A DNA stretch of 64,000 nucleotides, taken from positions 372,001 to 436,000 of the forward strand of contig NZ_JACSPR010000002.1 of assembly GCF_014837045.1 (NCBI RefSeq), given 5' to 3'. Below the pieces are notes generated by a model that saw only the letters and a list, made by a program, of their open reading frames with translations, did not search any database and was not told the DNA's origin. The DNA comes from Corynebacterium gallinarum (lineage in GTDB: Bacteria > Actinomycetota > Actinomycetes > Mycobacteriales > Mycobacteriaceae). Each line of letters opens with the position of its first letter. Within the stretch, counting starts at the first letter, position 1. The position numbers and the translations under genes are program-made. Shown one piece after another: positions 8,931-16,967 of this stretch.

Positions 8931-9950
8931 TCAGCGGTTGTTCAGTTTCCGCGCGGCCTCGGTGGCGAAGTAGGTGAGGATCTGGTTGGCGCCGGCGCGT
9001 TTGATGGAGATCAGTGATTCCATCATCACCGCATCGGTGTCCACCCAGCCGTTGCGTCCGGCGGCCTGGATCATGGCGTATTCACCGGAGACCTGGTACG
9101 CGGCCACCGGCACCGGGGACATCTCGGCGACGCGGGTGAGCACGTCCAGGTACGGAAGGGCGGGCTTGACCATGACGAAATCCGCGCCCTCGGCAATGTC
9201 GAGTTCCACCTCGAGCAGGGATTCCCGCAGGTTGGCGGGATCCTGCTGGTAGGTGCGACGGTCGCCCTGCAGGGAGGAACCCACGGCCTCACGGAAGGGG
9301 CCGAAGAAGGCGGAGGCGTACTTGGCGGAGTAGGCCATGATGGCCACGTCCTGGAAACCCTCGGCATCCAGGGCTGCACGGATGGCGGCGATCTGGCCGT
9401 CCATCATGCCCGAGGGGCTGACAATGTGGGCACCGGCGCGGGCCTGCGCCACGGCCATCTGCTGGTAGAGGGGCAGGGTGGCGTCATTGTCCACCACGGC
9501 CGCACCGTGGCGGTCGGTGGTGACCACACCGCAGTGGCCGTGGTCGGTGAACTCATCCAGGCAGGTGTCGGCCATGACCAGGACATCATCGCCGAATTCT
9601 TTACGCACCGCCGCGAGCCCCCGGTTGAGTACGCCCTCCGGGTTCCAGGCCTGGGAACCGTCGGCGTCCTTGTCGGCGTCGACAGGCACACCGAACAGGT
9701 CCACGCAGCGCACCCCGGCGTCGAGTGCCTCGTGCACGGCGCGCAGCAAAGATTCCTCGGTGTGCTGGTGGACACCGGGCATGGAGGTGATCTCGCGGGG
9801 TTCGGTGATGCCGTCGGCGAAGAACATCGGCAGGATCAGATCCGCCGGGCGCAGGGTGGTCTCGGCGGTCAGTTCACGCATCGCCGGGTTGGCGCGCAGA
9901 CGACGGGGACGGCGGATGAGGTGGTGGCTGTAATCAGCAGGTGTGGACAC
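8931..9950 (-). CDS. hemB: 5-aminolevulinate dehydratase (porphobilinogen synthase)
   Basis: The enzyme of 339 residues condenses two 5-aminolevulinate molecules to porphobilinogen. Family signatures are visible: [18 protein letters not shown] at the N-terminus, [17 protein letters not shown] containing one active-site lysine, and [11 protein letters not shown] containing the Schiff-base lysine. The metal region reads [14 protein letters not shown], keeping the first and third cysteines of zinc-type enzymes but with Asp in the middle position, so metal preference is uncertain. A GTG start at 9950 is preceded by GAGAAAGG; the upstream ATG at 9989 lacks such support. Confidence 0.95.
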   Translation of the reverse strand: MSTPADYSHHLIRRPRRLRANPAMRELTAETTLRPADLILPMFFADGITEPREITSMPGVHQHTEESLLRAVHEALDAGVRCVDLFGVPVDADKDADGSQAWNPEGVLNRGLAAVRKEFGDDVLVMADTCLDEFTDHGHCGVVTTDRHGAAVVDNDATLPLYQQMAVAQARAGAHIVSPSGMMDGQIAAIRAALDAEGFQDVAIMAYSAKYASAFFGPFREAVGSSLQGDRRTYQQDPANLRESLLEVELDIAEGADFVMVKPALPYLDVLTRVAEMSPVPVAAYQVSGEYAMIQAAGRNGWVDTDAVMMESLISIKRAGANQILTYFATEAARKLNNR

Positions 9951-10351
9951 AGGTGGGCCTTTCTCAACGGATGCGTGGGTGGATTGCACTCAATCATAGG
10001 TCGGCGGGTGGACATCAACGCCCACCCTGCAGATAACCTGCCTAATCCCCTCACCGGGATCCCCGCCTCCCCGGTTCGCCAAGACCGCTGCGAAGCCTCC
10101 AACGCTTCGTCATCTCGACGGCGATCGATGGGGTGGCCTCCTGCCCTCGTCGGTGACGACGGCCGGGGTCGCCAGGTTATGACTGCTCGGCGGGGAACTT
10201 CTGCCCCTGGGGTTAAACCGGGAGGACAAAACAGGCGCATCCCTGCTGGGTGTCCGGGCTCAACCATGGGGGAAGCATCCAGGGCGCGCAGGAAACCCAT
10301 CTCCACCGGTGCAACCTAGGCGTCGGGGCAGGTGAATCCCGTTGTTCCGGG
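9951..10351. other. Intergenic region upstream of hemB, no gene seen
   Basis: This 401-bp stretch separates hemB from the channel gene; both genes are on the minus strand, so it should contain the hemB promoter and the 3' end of the channel transcript. Open frames that cross it in other frames have no ribosome-binding site and unlikely composition. I see no tRNA-like fold, no strong hairpin with a T-run and no convincing repressor palindrome. Confidence 0.5.
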
Positions 10352-11038
10352 CTACTGTTCACGTAGCTCCTCCCGGTCGTGGAGGAAGAAAGCGCCCAGG
10401 GAACCGGCCAGGGTGGCGAACACCGCCACGGAGTACACCGCCAATATCAGGTGCAGCAACTTGGCAAAGGGATCGTCGGTGGTGATCCCGGTGCCGGTGA
10501 TCGTGGTCAGGGCTGCTTCATAGAGTGCTGTGGTGTAGTCCGTCTCCGACCCCATGACGTAGAGCAGTTGACTGGCGGCCAAGATGACCACCACGGTGAT
10601 CGATACCAGCCAGCCGATCCGGTTCGACAACAACCGTCCGGCAGACCGGGAACCGCGCACCCCGGCGGAGAGAATGCCACCAACCCGCGTGGCCCGGGTG
10701 ATCCGTGCCAGTCGCAGGGCCCGGACCGCCTGTAATGCCCGGATGAACCGTAGGAACGGCAGCAGCAGGAAGATAACCTGCCACCAGTTGCGACGCCAGA
10801 ATTCTGCCTGGAAGCCGGCGATATAGGCGCGCAACACAAACTCGGCGACGAACAGCGCCCAGAACACCCACCCGGTGATGCTCAGGATGCGCACCCACCC
10901 CGGTTCGGTGACAAGGAGCTGGCCCAGGGCCACGAAGAGGAAGACCACCCCGAGAAACCCCATCGGTCGGTCCAACCGGGTCGCCAGGATCTCGGCTGCC
11001 TCCACCCGTTCAGTCCGCGATGACCATCGGCGGCTCAT
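10352..11038 (-). CDS. Voltage-sensor-type ion channel with atypical selectivity filter
   Basis: The 228-residue product looks like a single-subunit voltage-gated channel: four hydrophobic segments, an S4-like helix rich in regularly spaced arginines (RFIRALQAVRALRLARITRATR, residues about 97-118), then a pore helix and last helix. The filter region is TTITGTGITTDDP (178-190). In potassium channels this position is TVGYGD, so here the tyrosine is Thr183 and the Asp is Ile185. The fold is therefore clear but potassium selectivity is not certain. The ATG at 11038 was used. It stands alone between hemB and the CaCA exchanger and is probably an independent unit. Confidence 0.82.
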   Translation of the reverse strand: MSRRWSSRTERVEAAEILATRLDRPMGFLGVVFLFVALGQLLVTEPGWVRILSITGWVFWALFVAEFVLRAYIAGFQAEFWRRNWWQVIFLLLPFLRFIRALQAVRALRLARITRATRVGGILSAGVRGSRSAGRLLSNRIGWLVSITVVVILAASQLLYVMGSETDYTTALYEAALTTITGTGITTDDPFAKLLHLILAVYSVAVFATLAGSLGAFFLHDREELREQ

Positions 11039-11185
11039 GATATTTCGACCTCCAGAAAATGAGGGGACGCTCTTACCGGGTTGTCTCGGCTCATACCGCC
11101 TGTGGCAGAAGCGGTGATTCTGGGCCGAACGGTACAGGTACCCGTCTCCGCACCCCTGGTGTTCACTCCTGCGCCATATCAGGGC

Positions 11186-12316
11186 TCACGACGGGGTGGC
11201 ACGTGTGAGGTCTTTTCTCCCCTTACGTAGCCCGATCTCATAGGAGGTGACGGCGATCAGGGTGACTATGACCAGCGGGAGGATGAAGCCCGCCATCACA
11301 GCGGTAAACCCCTCCAGGGCATCGTGCTCGGTAGCTGCAAGGACAAGATAACCCGTGTAAGCCACATACAATCCGAGGAAAACCGCCCCCTCCCACCGTG
11401 CCACCACAAAACCGGTGAAGACAATGGGCAGCAGAGCTGCTGCTACGGCCAGCATCACCGGGATATCAAAGGCGATGGCGGCGCTGGACACCGGGATGCC
11501 GTCGAGGGAAATCAGGGCGGGCAGTCCGAGCACCACTCCGATGTTGAAGATGTTGCTGCCCACGATATTTCCCACCGCGATGTCCCGTTCACCACGGCGT
11601 ACCGCGGTAATGGAGGTCACCAGTTCAGGCAAGGAGGTACCGATGGCAACGACGGTCAATCCGACCACGAGACTACTGATGCCCAATCCGGTGGCAATGT
11701 TGACCGCCCCGTCGACCAGGAGGGTGGCCCCACCCACCAGCAGCGCGATTCCGACCACTATGAGCAGGAGGGATTTGAGAGTGGATGTGGCAGGTGTTTT
11801 TTCGTCTCCGTCCCCGGTATCGGAGGCGGCGGTGGTCTCCGTGGAATCGACCGGGGGCCGTGCGCTGCGACGGCTGGCAACAATCGTCCACACCGTGTGT
11901 GCAACGACCACGCTGAACAGGATCACACCATCGACCGCGCTGATTACCCCATCGAGGGCCATCACGAGCAACCCGGCCGATAGAACGACCATTACGGGAA
12001 CATCGAACCGTACCAGTCCGCGTGTGACGACCAGGGGGAGGATCAGGGCGGAGAGTCCGAGAATAAACAGGATGTTGACGATATTGCTACCGACCACATT
12101 TCCCACAGCCAATCCGGGCTCATCCTGCCAAACCGCCCCGATGGTAATCGCCAGTTCCGGCGCGGATGTAGCTGCTGACACGACGGTCAAACCGACCACC
12201 AGTGAGGAGATTCCCACCCGGCGGGCCAGCGCTGACGCACCTCGCACCAGAAGTTCCCCGCCTACAACCAACAGCACCAGTCCGACAATGATGCGTCCCA
12301 CATCCAATAATCCCAT
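11186..12316 (-). CDS. Calcium/cation antiporter (CaCA family, YrbG-like)
   Basis: The 376-residue protein is built of two homologous halves of about five membrane helices each, the normal CaCA design. The first alpha repeat reads GLTVVSAATSAPELAIT followed by GNVVGSNIVNI; the second reads GLTVVAIGTSLPELVTS followed by GNIVGSNIFNI. The acidic residues in TSAPEL and TSLPEL form the cation site. A hydrophilic linker of about 30 residues (near ARPPVDSTETTAASDTGDG) joins the halves. It likely exchanges Ca2+ or Na+ against another cation across the cytoplasmic membrane. Substrate choice cannot be read from the sequence. Confidence 0.92.
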   Translation of the reverse strand: MGLLDVGRIIVGLVLLVVGGELLVRGASALARRVGISSLVVGLTVVSAATSAPELAITIGAVWQDEPGLAVGNVVGSNIVNILFILGLSALILPLVVTRGLVRFDVPVMVVLSAGLLVMALDGVISAVDGVILFSVVVAHTVWTIVASRRSARPPVDSTETTAASDTGDGDEKTPATSTLKSLLLIVVGIALLVGGATLLVDGAVNIATGLGISSLVVGLTVVAIGTSLPELVTSITAVRRGERDIAVGNIVGSNIFNIGVVLGLPALISLDGIPVSSAAIAFDIPVMLAVAAALLPIVFTGFVVARWEGAVFLGLYVAYTGYLVLAATEHDALEGFTAVMAGFILPLVIVTLIAVTSYEIGLRKGRKDLTRATPS

Positions 12317-12420
12317 GCCCCGGAGTGTACCGAGATCACGGTTTCATCGGGATCGTGGAAAGGCAACATAAAACATCACGAAATTACCCACCTGGGCGTT
12401 CCTTAAAAGAGCACAACCCA

Positions 12421-12435
12421 TGTGTCCTGGACACA
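12421..12435. repeat. Perfect inverted repeat upstream of the CaCA exchanger
   Basis: The sequence TGTGTCCTGGACACA has 7-bp perfect arms and a one-base centre. It lies about 105 bp upstream of the exchanger start and between that gene and the end of hemD. It has no T-run, so a protein-binding site is more likely than a terminator, but no matching regulator is known to me. Confidence 0.35.
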
Positions 12436-12545
12436 AACGCCGTGTCGGATCAGACAACAGAACGCGCCACACCCAACCTGATGTCCGCCGGGCGGCATGG
12501 GTTCGCGGGGACCGCTTATCCAGGATTGAAGATCACGACGCTCCA

Positions 12546-14330
12546 CTAAGACGCTTTACGACGCCGCCGCCTCTTCCTCGGAGGCGGCAGCTCGCCCTTC
12601 GCGCGAAGGTCGGCGACGTGATCAGCCAGGGCATCGACCAGGTCGGGAACCTCGGCGATCTCGGGCATGACATCCACACGCAGGCCCAGTTCGCGGGCGG
12701 TGTCCGCGGTCATCGGGCCGATGCAGGAGATGATGGTGCGCGGGTGGGGCTTGCCGGCGATGCCGACGAGGTTGCGCACGGTGGAGGAGGAGGTGAAGCA
12801 CACCGCATCGAAACCACCGGTTTTGATCATGTCGCGGATATCCACGCTCGGTGGCGCGGCCCGGACGGTGCGGTAGGCGACCACGTCGTCGACTTCCCAG
12901 CCGAGGGCGACCAGCCCGTCGACAAGCACATCCGTTGCGATGTCCGCACGTGGCAGCAGGACGCGACCGACCGGGTCGAGTTCCTCAACGTATTCGGGGA
13001 ACACGTCGACGATGCCCTGGGCGTTCTGGCGGGTGCGCGGTGGCAGCAGCTCAGGGGTGATGCCCAGTGCGCGGATCTCGGCGGCGGTCTTCTCCCCCAC
13101 CGCGGCGATGCGCACACCGGCGAAGGAGCGGGAATCCAGGCCGAATTCGGTGATCATGTCCCAGACGGCGCGCACGGCGTTGACGCTGGTGAGCACGACC
13201 CACTGGTAGCGGCCCTCGACGATGCCCTTGATGGCGCGTTCCATCTGCGCCGGGTTGCGCGGTGGCTCCACGGAGATCGTCGGGACCTCCTGCGGGATGG
13301 CACCGTGGCTGGCCAGGCGCGCGCTCATGGCGGCAGCCTGGGGCTTGGCGCGGGGAACGAGCACACGCCAGCCGTAGAGGGCGCGGTTCTCCCACCAGGA
13401 GTACTTCTCCCGGTCGCTGACGCCCTCGCCGAGGGTGACCACGAGCGGGCCGGGCAGCTCCGCATCCAGTTTGGCCAGGGCGCCGAGGGTGGTGTCGTAG
13501 GTGCGCTGCATGCGGGTGGTGCCGTTGACGGTGACCGATACCGGCAGCTCCAGGGGCAGGTCCCGGGTTTTCAGCTCCGTGGCGATGGTGGCCAGGTTCT
13601 CGGCGCGGGCCTGGAGCACCAGCGGCTGCGGTGCGCTGGCCAGCTGGTCCCAATCAACGTCGTTGCCGCTGACATCGGTCTCGGTGTAGGTCGAGCCCAG
13701 GGCGATGCCCGCGAAGGCGGGGACGGTGCCGGGCAGGGACATGCCGGGCACCACCTGGAAGCTCATGCCGGCCTCGGACACGGCGGTGATCTCGGCCAGG
13801 GTGCTGTCACTACTCAGCGGGTTGCCGGTGACCAGGCGGATGACATCGCCGCCCTTGGCCAGCTGTTCAGCCAGGATGCGGGCGATCTCCTCCGGGCCGG
13901 CGTGGTCGACCTCGATGATCTCGGCTGCGGTCGGGGGCGCGGGACGTGGTGGCTTACGACGCGCACCGCCCTCCTTCGCCTCGGCGCAGAGCCGTTCGTA
14001 CTCCTCCTCGGCCGCCTGGAGCTTATCCTCCGGGACGGGAAGTTCAGCGGCGACGAAATCCCGCACGCTGGACAGCACCTGGGCGTCGGTGACGGCGCGG
14101 ACGGTATTCCCCAGGACCTCGCGGGCGCGGACAGTCAATAGATCCGGGTTGCCGGGGCCCGCCCCCACGAAGATGACCTTGCCTGGAATCAGCTCTTCAC
14201 CCGGCACCTCATGGGGTACCAGTGACACAAGCCTGCGTGCAACGTGCGTTTCAACCCCGGTGGTCTCGGGAACCTGGCTGGTTCCGATCCCCCTGGTATC
14301 AGCCATCTCGGCCTTCTCGGCGATAGTCAT
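12546..14330 (-). CDS. hemD: Uroporphyrinogen III synthase fused to a SUMT-like domain
   Basis: The product (594 residues from the ATG at 14330) has two parts. Residues about 50-320 resemble the uroporphyrinogen III C-methyltransferase fold, with VGAGPGNPDLL at 55-65. The rest is uroporphyrinogen III synthase, with VLVPRAKPQA, VFTSxNAVRA-like and CFTSSSTVRNL segments, ending in a very basic tail. The synthase closes hydroxymethylbilane to uroporphyrinogen III. In the methyltransferase part the usual DPFVFGRG motif is replaced by NPLSSDST, so methylation may be lost. The frame extends 79 codons further upstream without homology. An alternative ATG at 14306 has AGAAGG before it. Confidence 0.9.
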   Translation of the reverse strand: MTIAEKAEMADTRGIGTSQVPETTGVETHVARRLVSLVPHEVPGEELIPGKVIFVGAGPGNPDLLTVRAREVLGNTVRAVTDAQVLSSVRDFVAAELPVPEDKLQAAEEEYERLCAEAKEGGARRKPPRPAPPTAAEIIEVDHAGPEEIARILAEQLAKGGDVIRLVTGNPLSSDSTLAEITAVSEAGMSFQVVPGMSLPGTVPAFAGIALGSTYTETDVSGNDVDWDQLASAPQPLVLQARAENLATIATELKTRDLPLELPVSVTVNGTTRMQRTYDTTLGALAKLDAELPGPLVVTLGEGVSDREKYSWWENRALYGWRVLVPRAKPQAAAMSARLASHGAIPQEVPTISVEPPRNPAQMERAIKGIVEGRYQWVVLTSVNAVRAVWDMITEFGLDSRSFAGVRIAAVGEKTAAEIRALGITPELLPPRTRQNAQGIVDVFPEYVEELDPVGRVLLPRADIATDVLVDGLVALGWEVDDVVAYRTVRAAPPSVDIRDMIKTGGFDAVCFTSSSTVRNLVGIAGKPHPRTIISCIGPMTADTARELGLRVDVMPEIAEVPDLVDALADHVADLRAKGELPPPRKRRRRRKAS

Positions 14331-14996
14331 CAATATCTTTTCTAGTTCTTGTCCCGGACAAAACCCGTACTCATCACCAGACGGCACCAACCACCCGACT
14401 ACAATCAGCATCAAGCTCTCATGCATATCGGACGGCCCAGCCGCGGTGGATGATGGGCACTGACCATGCCCGGATGGGGACGTAACTGGTCGGCGCACAA
14501 ATTCACGCCCTGTCAAGCCGGGCGGCTCCCACTGGGATCCGCAACCGATGTGGTCAAAAGCGACCACCCGCTTGAGGGGCGTTCACCGTGTGGTATATAC
14601 ACGATAATTCAGTGTGCCCGTTTTACGAAAACGGTATGTTTTCCCAGCTTAATATCCTACCGTTAGCCAACTCACGGCCCTGCCCCATTCCATGGGACAA
14701 AATGCCGGCCGGCATTCCAGAAAAACCCCCGATACCAGTGGTTCAGGCAGTTCAGCTTTGTGGACCCAGACCTTGTAACATGCTGGCTTGAACCCGTGTC
14801 CCGCGTTCCGGTGACGGCACACCCTGCGATCACCCCTCCCCCACAGTGTCGGGCCCTTGTTCTTCCATCGGAGCCTGACACCGACATCACATGCTGTTGT
14901 GTGCCATTGCATGCCCACAGCGGTTCCGCTACCTTGATGCCCTCGATAGAATCTGAGGTAGGAAGTTCACAACAATATAAGGACCGTGATGGGCGC
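14331..14996. other. Long intergenic region between hemD and the CPBP protease, with palindromes
   Basis: No convincing gene lies in these 666 bp between two divergently oriented genes. The stretch 14580-14760 is markedly AT-richer and holds CCGTTTT-ACG-AAAACGG (14618-14634), a dyad around GTGGTATATACAC (14590-14602) and a perfect 16-bp palindrome AATGCCGGCCGGCATT (14701-14716). These look like promoter and operator elements. The short open frames crossing it lack ribosome-binding sites and typical codon composition. Confidence 0.45.
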
Positions 14997-15764
14997 ATGA
15001 CACGCTTATTCGAGATGAACCGGATGCGGCATTTCTACGTCTGGTTGGCGGTGTTTCTCCTCGTCAATATCATCGCGGTCAATATCGGTATAAACATTGG
15101 ACTCGATGCGCACACCGCGGTGGTCATCCCCCTGGCGATCCTCACCATCGTCCTGCTCACCCACCTCATTCGTTCCTGCATTGCACCGCGGATCGGTCTG
15201 GGCACACCCGCGCAGGTTCCGGCTGCCCGCATGTGGTTCTACCTACCGCTGTGGTTGCTGGTGGCCTGGCCGCTGTCGCAGGGGCTGCGCACCGATCTCA
15301 CCCTGATGCTGCTCATCACCATCATCGGGCACTTCATCGCCATCGGCATCCTGGAGGAGATCCTCTTCCGTGGTTTGCTCTTCCGGGCCCTGCTCGATGA
15401 GGGCAAACCGGTGCGGGCGGTGATCATCTCCACGCTGACCTTCGGTATCGGCCACGCCTTCAGTCTCCTGATCGGACAGGGCGTGACTGACACGGTGTTC
15501 CAGATCATCAATGCCACCGCTGTGGGATTCATCTTCACCATGATCGTCTACCTCACCCGCAGCCTGCATGTGGTCATCGCAGCCCACATCCTCTACAACA
15601 TCATGGCCACGGTGACCGTGATCTCCGAGGGGTACACCCTCCTGTTCGCGGGCCTGACGGTGGCGCTGATCTACGGTGCCTGGTTGCTGCATCTCACCGG
15701 GGTGCGGCCCCGAGTCCAGAGCAACCGGCCCAGGCCCGCGGGAGCTGTCCCCGCGCTACCCTAG
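14997..15764 (+). CDS. CPBP family intramembrane glutamic endopeptidase (CAAX-like)
   Basis: The 255-residue membrane protein has about eight hydrophobic segments and all CPBP motifs: EEILFRG with Glu120-Glu121 and Arg125, FGIGHA with His153, and HILYN with His197 and Asn201. Members are membrane proteases that process prenylated proteins or bacteriocins or have immunity roles; the substrate here is unknown. The ATG at 14997 gives the standard family length; the frame upstream adds 79 residues of atypical cysteine/proline-rich sequence. AAGGA lies about 13 nt upstream. It is not obviously in an operon with the following ABC transporter, 108 bp away. Confidence 0.85.
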   Translation: MTRLFEMNRMRHFYVWLAVFLLVNIIAVNIGINIGLDAHTAVVIPLAILTIVLLTHLIRSCIAPRIGLGTPAQVPAARMWFYLPLWLLVAWPLSQGLRTDLTLMLLITIIGHFIAIGILEEILFRGLLFRALLDEGKPVRAVIISTLTFGIGHAFSLLIGQGVTDTVFQIINATAVGFIFTMIVYLTRSLHVVIAAHILYNIMATVTVISEGYTLLFAGLTVALIYGAWLLHLTGVRPRVQSNRPRPAGAVPALP

Positions 15765-15872
15765 ACAGGTGCCAACATTTACCGAGCACAAATTGCCCGG
15801 GCATGTCATGATGAAACTTTGTCGGCACACTCCCCCGGTGCCCGTTGATTCTTCATCCCGAAAGGCATTTCC

Positions 15873-16946
15873 ATGTCCCAGCGTATGTTCACCCGTCGTA
15901 CCGCCACCACCGTCCTGGCGCTCGGTACCTCAGCTGCTCTCCTCGTGGGTTGTTCCGAACCGGAAACCGAGGACACTATCGCAACCGGCACCACGGGAGC
16001 CACCTCCGAGCAGGCATCGTCGGCGGAGCCGGTGACCATCACCGTCTACACCTCCGAGCCGGAGGAGAAGGTCGATGAGATTAACGCAGCATTCATGGAG
16101 GCCAACCCGGATATCAAGGTGGAGGTCTACCGCGCTGGCACTGGTGACCTGAATGCACGCATCGCCGCGGAGAAGGCCTCCGGATCGATTGAGGCGGATG
16201 TCCTGTGGGCCGCCGACGCCCCGACCTTCGAGTCCTACGCCGAGGCCGGTGACCTCGCCGAGCTGGAAAGCGTCGATTCTTCCGAGGTGATCGAGGAGGC
16301 CCGCGACGAGGAGAACTTCTACGTGGGCACCCGCATCATCCCGACCGTCATCGCCTACAACACCTCCATCGTCGATGAGGCGGATCTGCCCCAGTCCTGG
16401 GCTGACCTGACTGACCCGAAGTATGCCGACAAGCTGGTCATGCCTGATCCGGCTGTGTCCGGTGCGGCCGCCTTCAACGCCTCGGTGTGGAAGAACGAGC
16501 CGGCCCTGGGTGAGGAGTGGATCAACGCGCTCGGTGAGAACAACCCGATGATCGCCCAGTCCAACGGTCCGACCTCCCAGGAGATCGCCAGCGGTGGCCG
16601 CCCGATCGGTGTCGTGGTGGATTACCTGGTCCGTGACCTGGCTGCCGCCGGTTCCCCGATCGCCACCATCTACGCCGAGGAGGGCTCCCCCTACATCACC
16701 GAGCCGGCCGGTGTCTTCGCCGACTCCGAGCAGAAGGAAGCAGCCGAGCGCTACATCAACTTCCTCATCTCCGTCGAGGGTCAGGAACTGGCCGTGGAGC
16801 AGGCCTACCTGCCGGTCCGTGAGGATGTCGCAACCCCGGAGGGCACCCCTGAGCTGTCCGAGATCGCCCTGATGACCCCTGATCTGGAGGTTGTCACCGC
16901 GGATAAGGACGCCGCGGTCGAGGTGTTCCAGAACGCGATGAACTAA
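15873..16946 (+). CDS. ABC transporter substrate-binding lipoprotein, Fe(III)-type
   Basis: The 357-residue product begins with a lipoprotein signal peptide (basic MSQRMFTRR, hydrophobic core, lipobox LLVGC with Cys about residue 27) followed by an acidic/threonine linker. The mature part (VTITVYTSEPEEKVDEINAAF onward) follows the FutA/FbpA-type ferric-binding fold, including GTRIIPTVIAYNT and NPMIAQSNGPTSQEIASG. The ligand may be ferric iron, but related proteins bind phosphonates or thiamine. GAAAGG precedes the ATG. It is followed at 22 bp by the permease and then the ATPase, a complete importer. I found no clear DtxR box upstream. Confidence 0.88.
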   Translation: MSQRMFTRRTATTVLALGTSAALLVGCSEPETEDTIATGTTGATSEQASSAEPVTITVYTSEPEEKVDEINAAFMEANPDIKVEVYRAGTGDLNARIAAEKASGSIEADVLWAADAPTFESYAEAGDLAELESVDSSEVIEEARDEENFYVGTRIIPTVIAYNTSIVDEADLPQSWADLTDPKYADKLVMPDPAVSGAAAFNASVWKNEPALGEEWINALGENNPMIAQSNGPTSQEIASGGRPIGVVVDYLVRDLAAAGSPIATIYAEEGSPYITEPAGVFADSEQKEAAERYINFLISVEGQELAVEQAYLPVREDVATPEGTPELSEIALMTPDLEVVTADKDAAVEVFQNAMN

Positions 16947-16967
16947 CCTGCGTCTACTGTTTCACGC

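Noticed and set aside
9426-10319. 297-codon plus-strand frame across hemB and the following gap
   Set aside because: Most of it is antisense to hemB and the remaining tail has no start signal or recognisable domain.
12420-14141. 573-codon plus-strand frame opposite hemD
   Set aside because: It mirrors the hemD codon pattern in antisense; His/Gly/Asp-rich composition is typical of a shadow.
14588-14791. 67-codon frame in the AT-rich region before the CPBP gene
   Set aside because: No ribosome-binding site, and it runs across palindromes that look like control elements.
15765-15872. DtxR/iron box before the Fe(III)-type ABC genes
   Set aside because: I looked for the 19-bp TTAGG-type dyad and found no convincing match, so no iron control is claimed.
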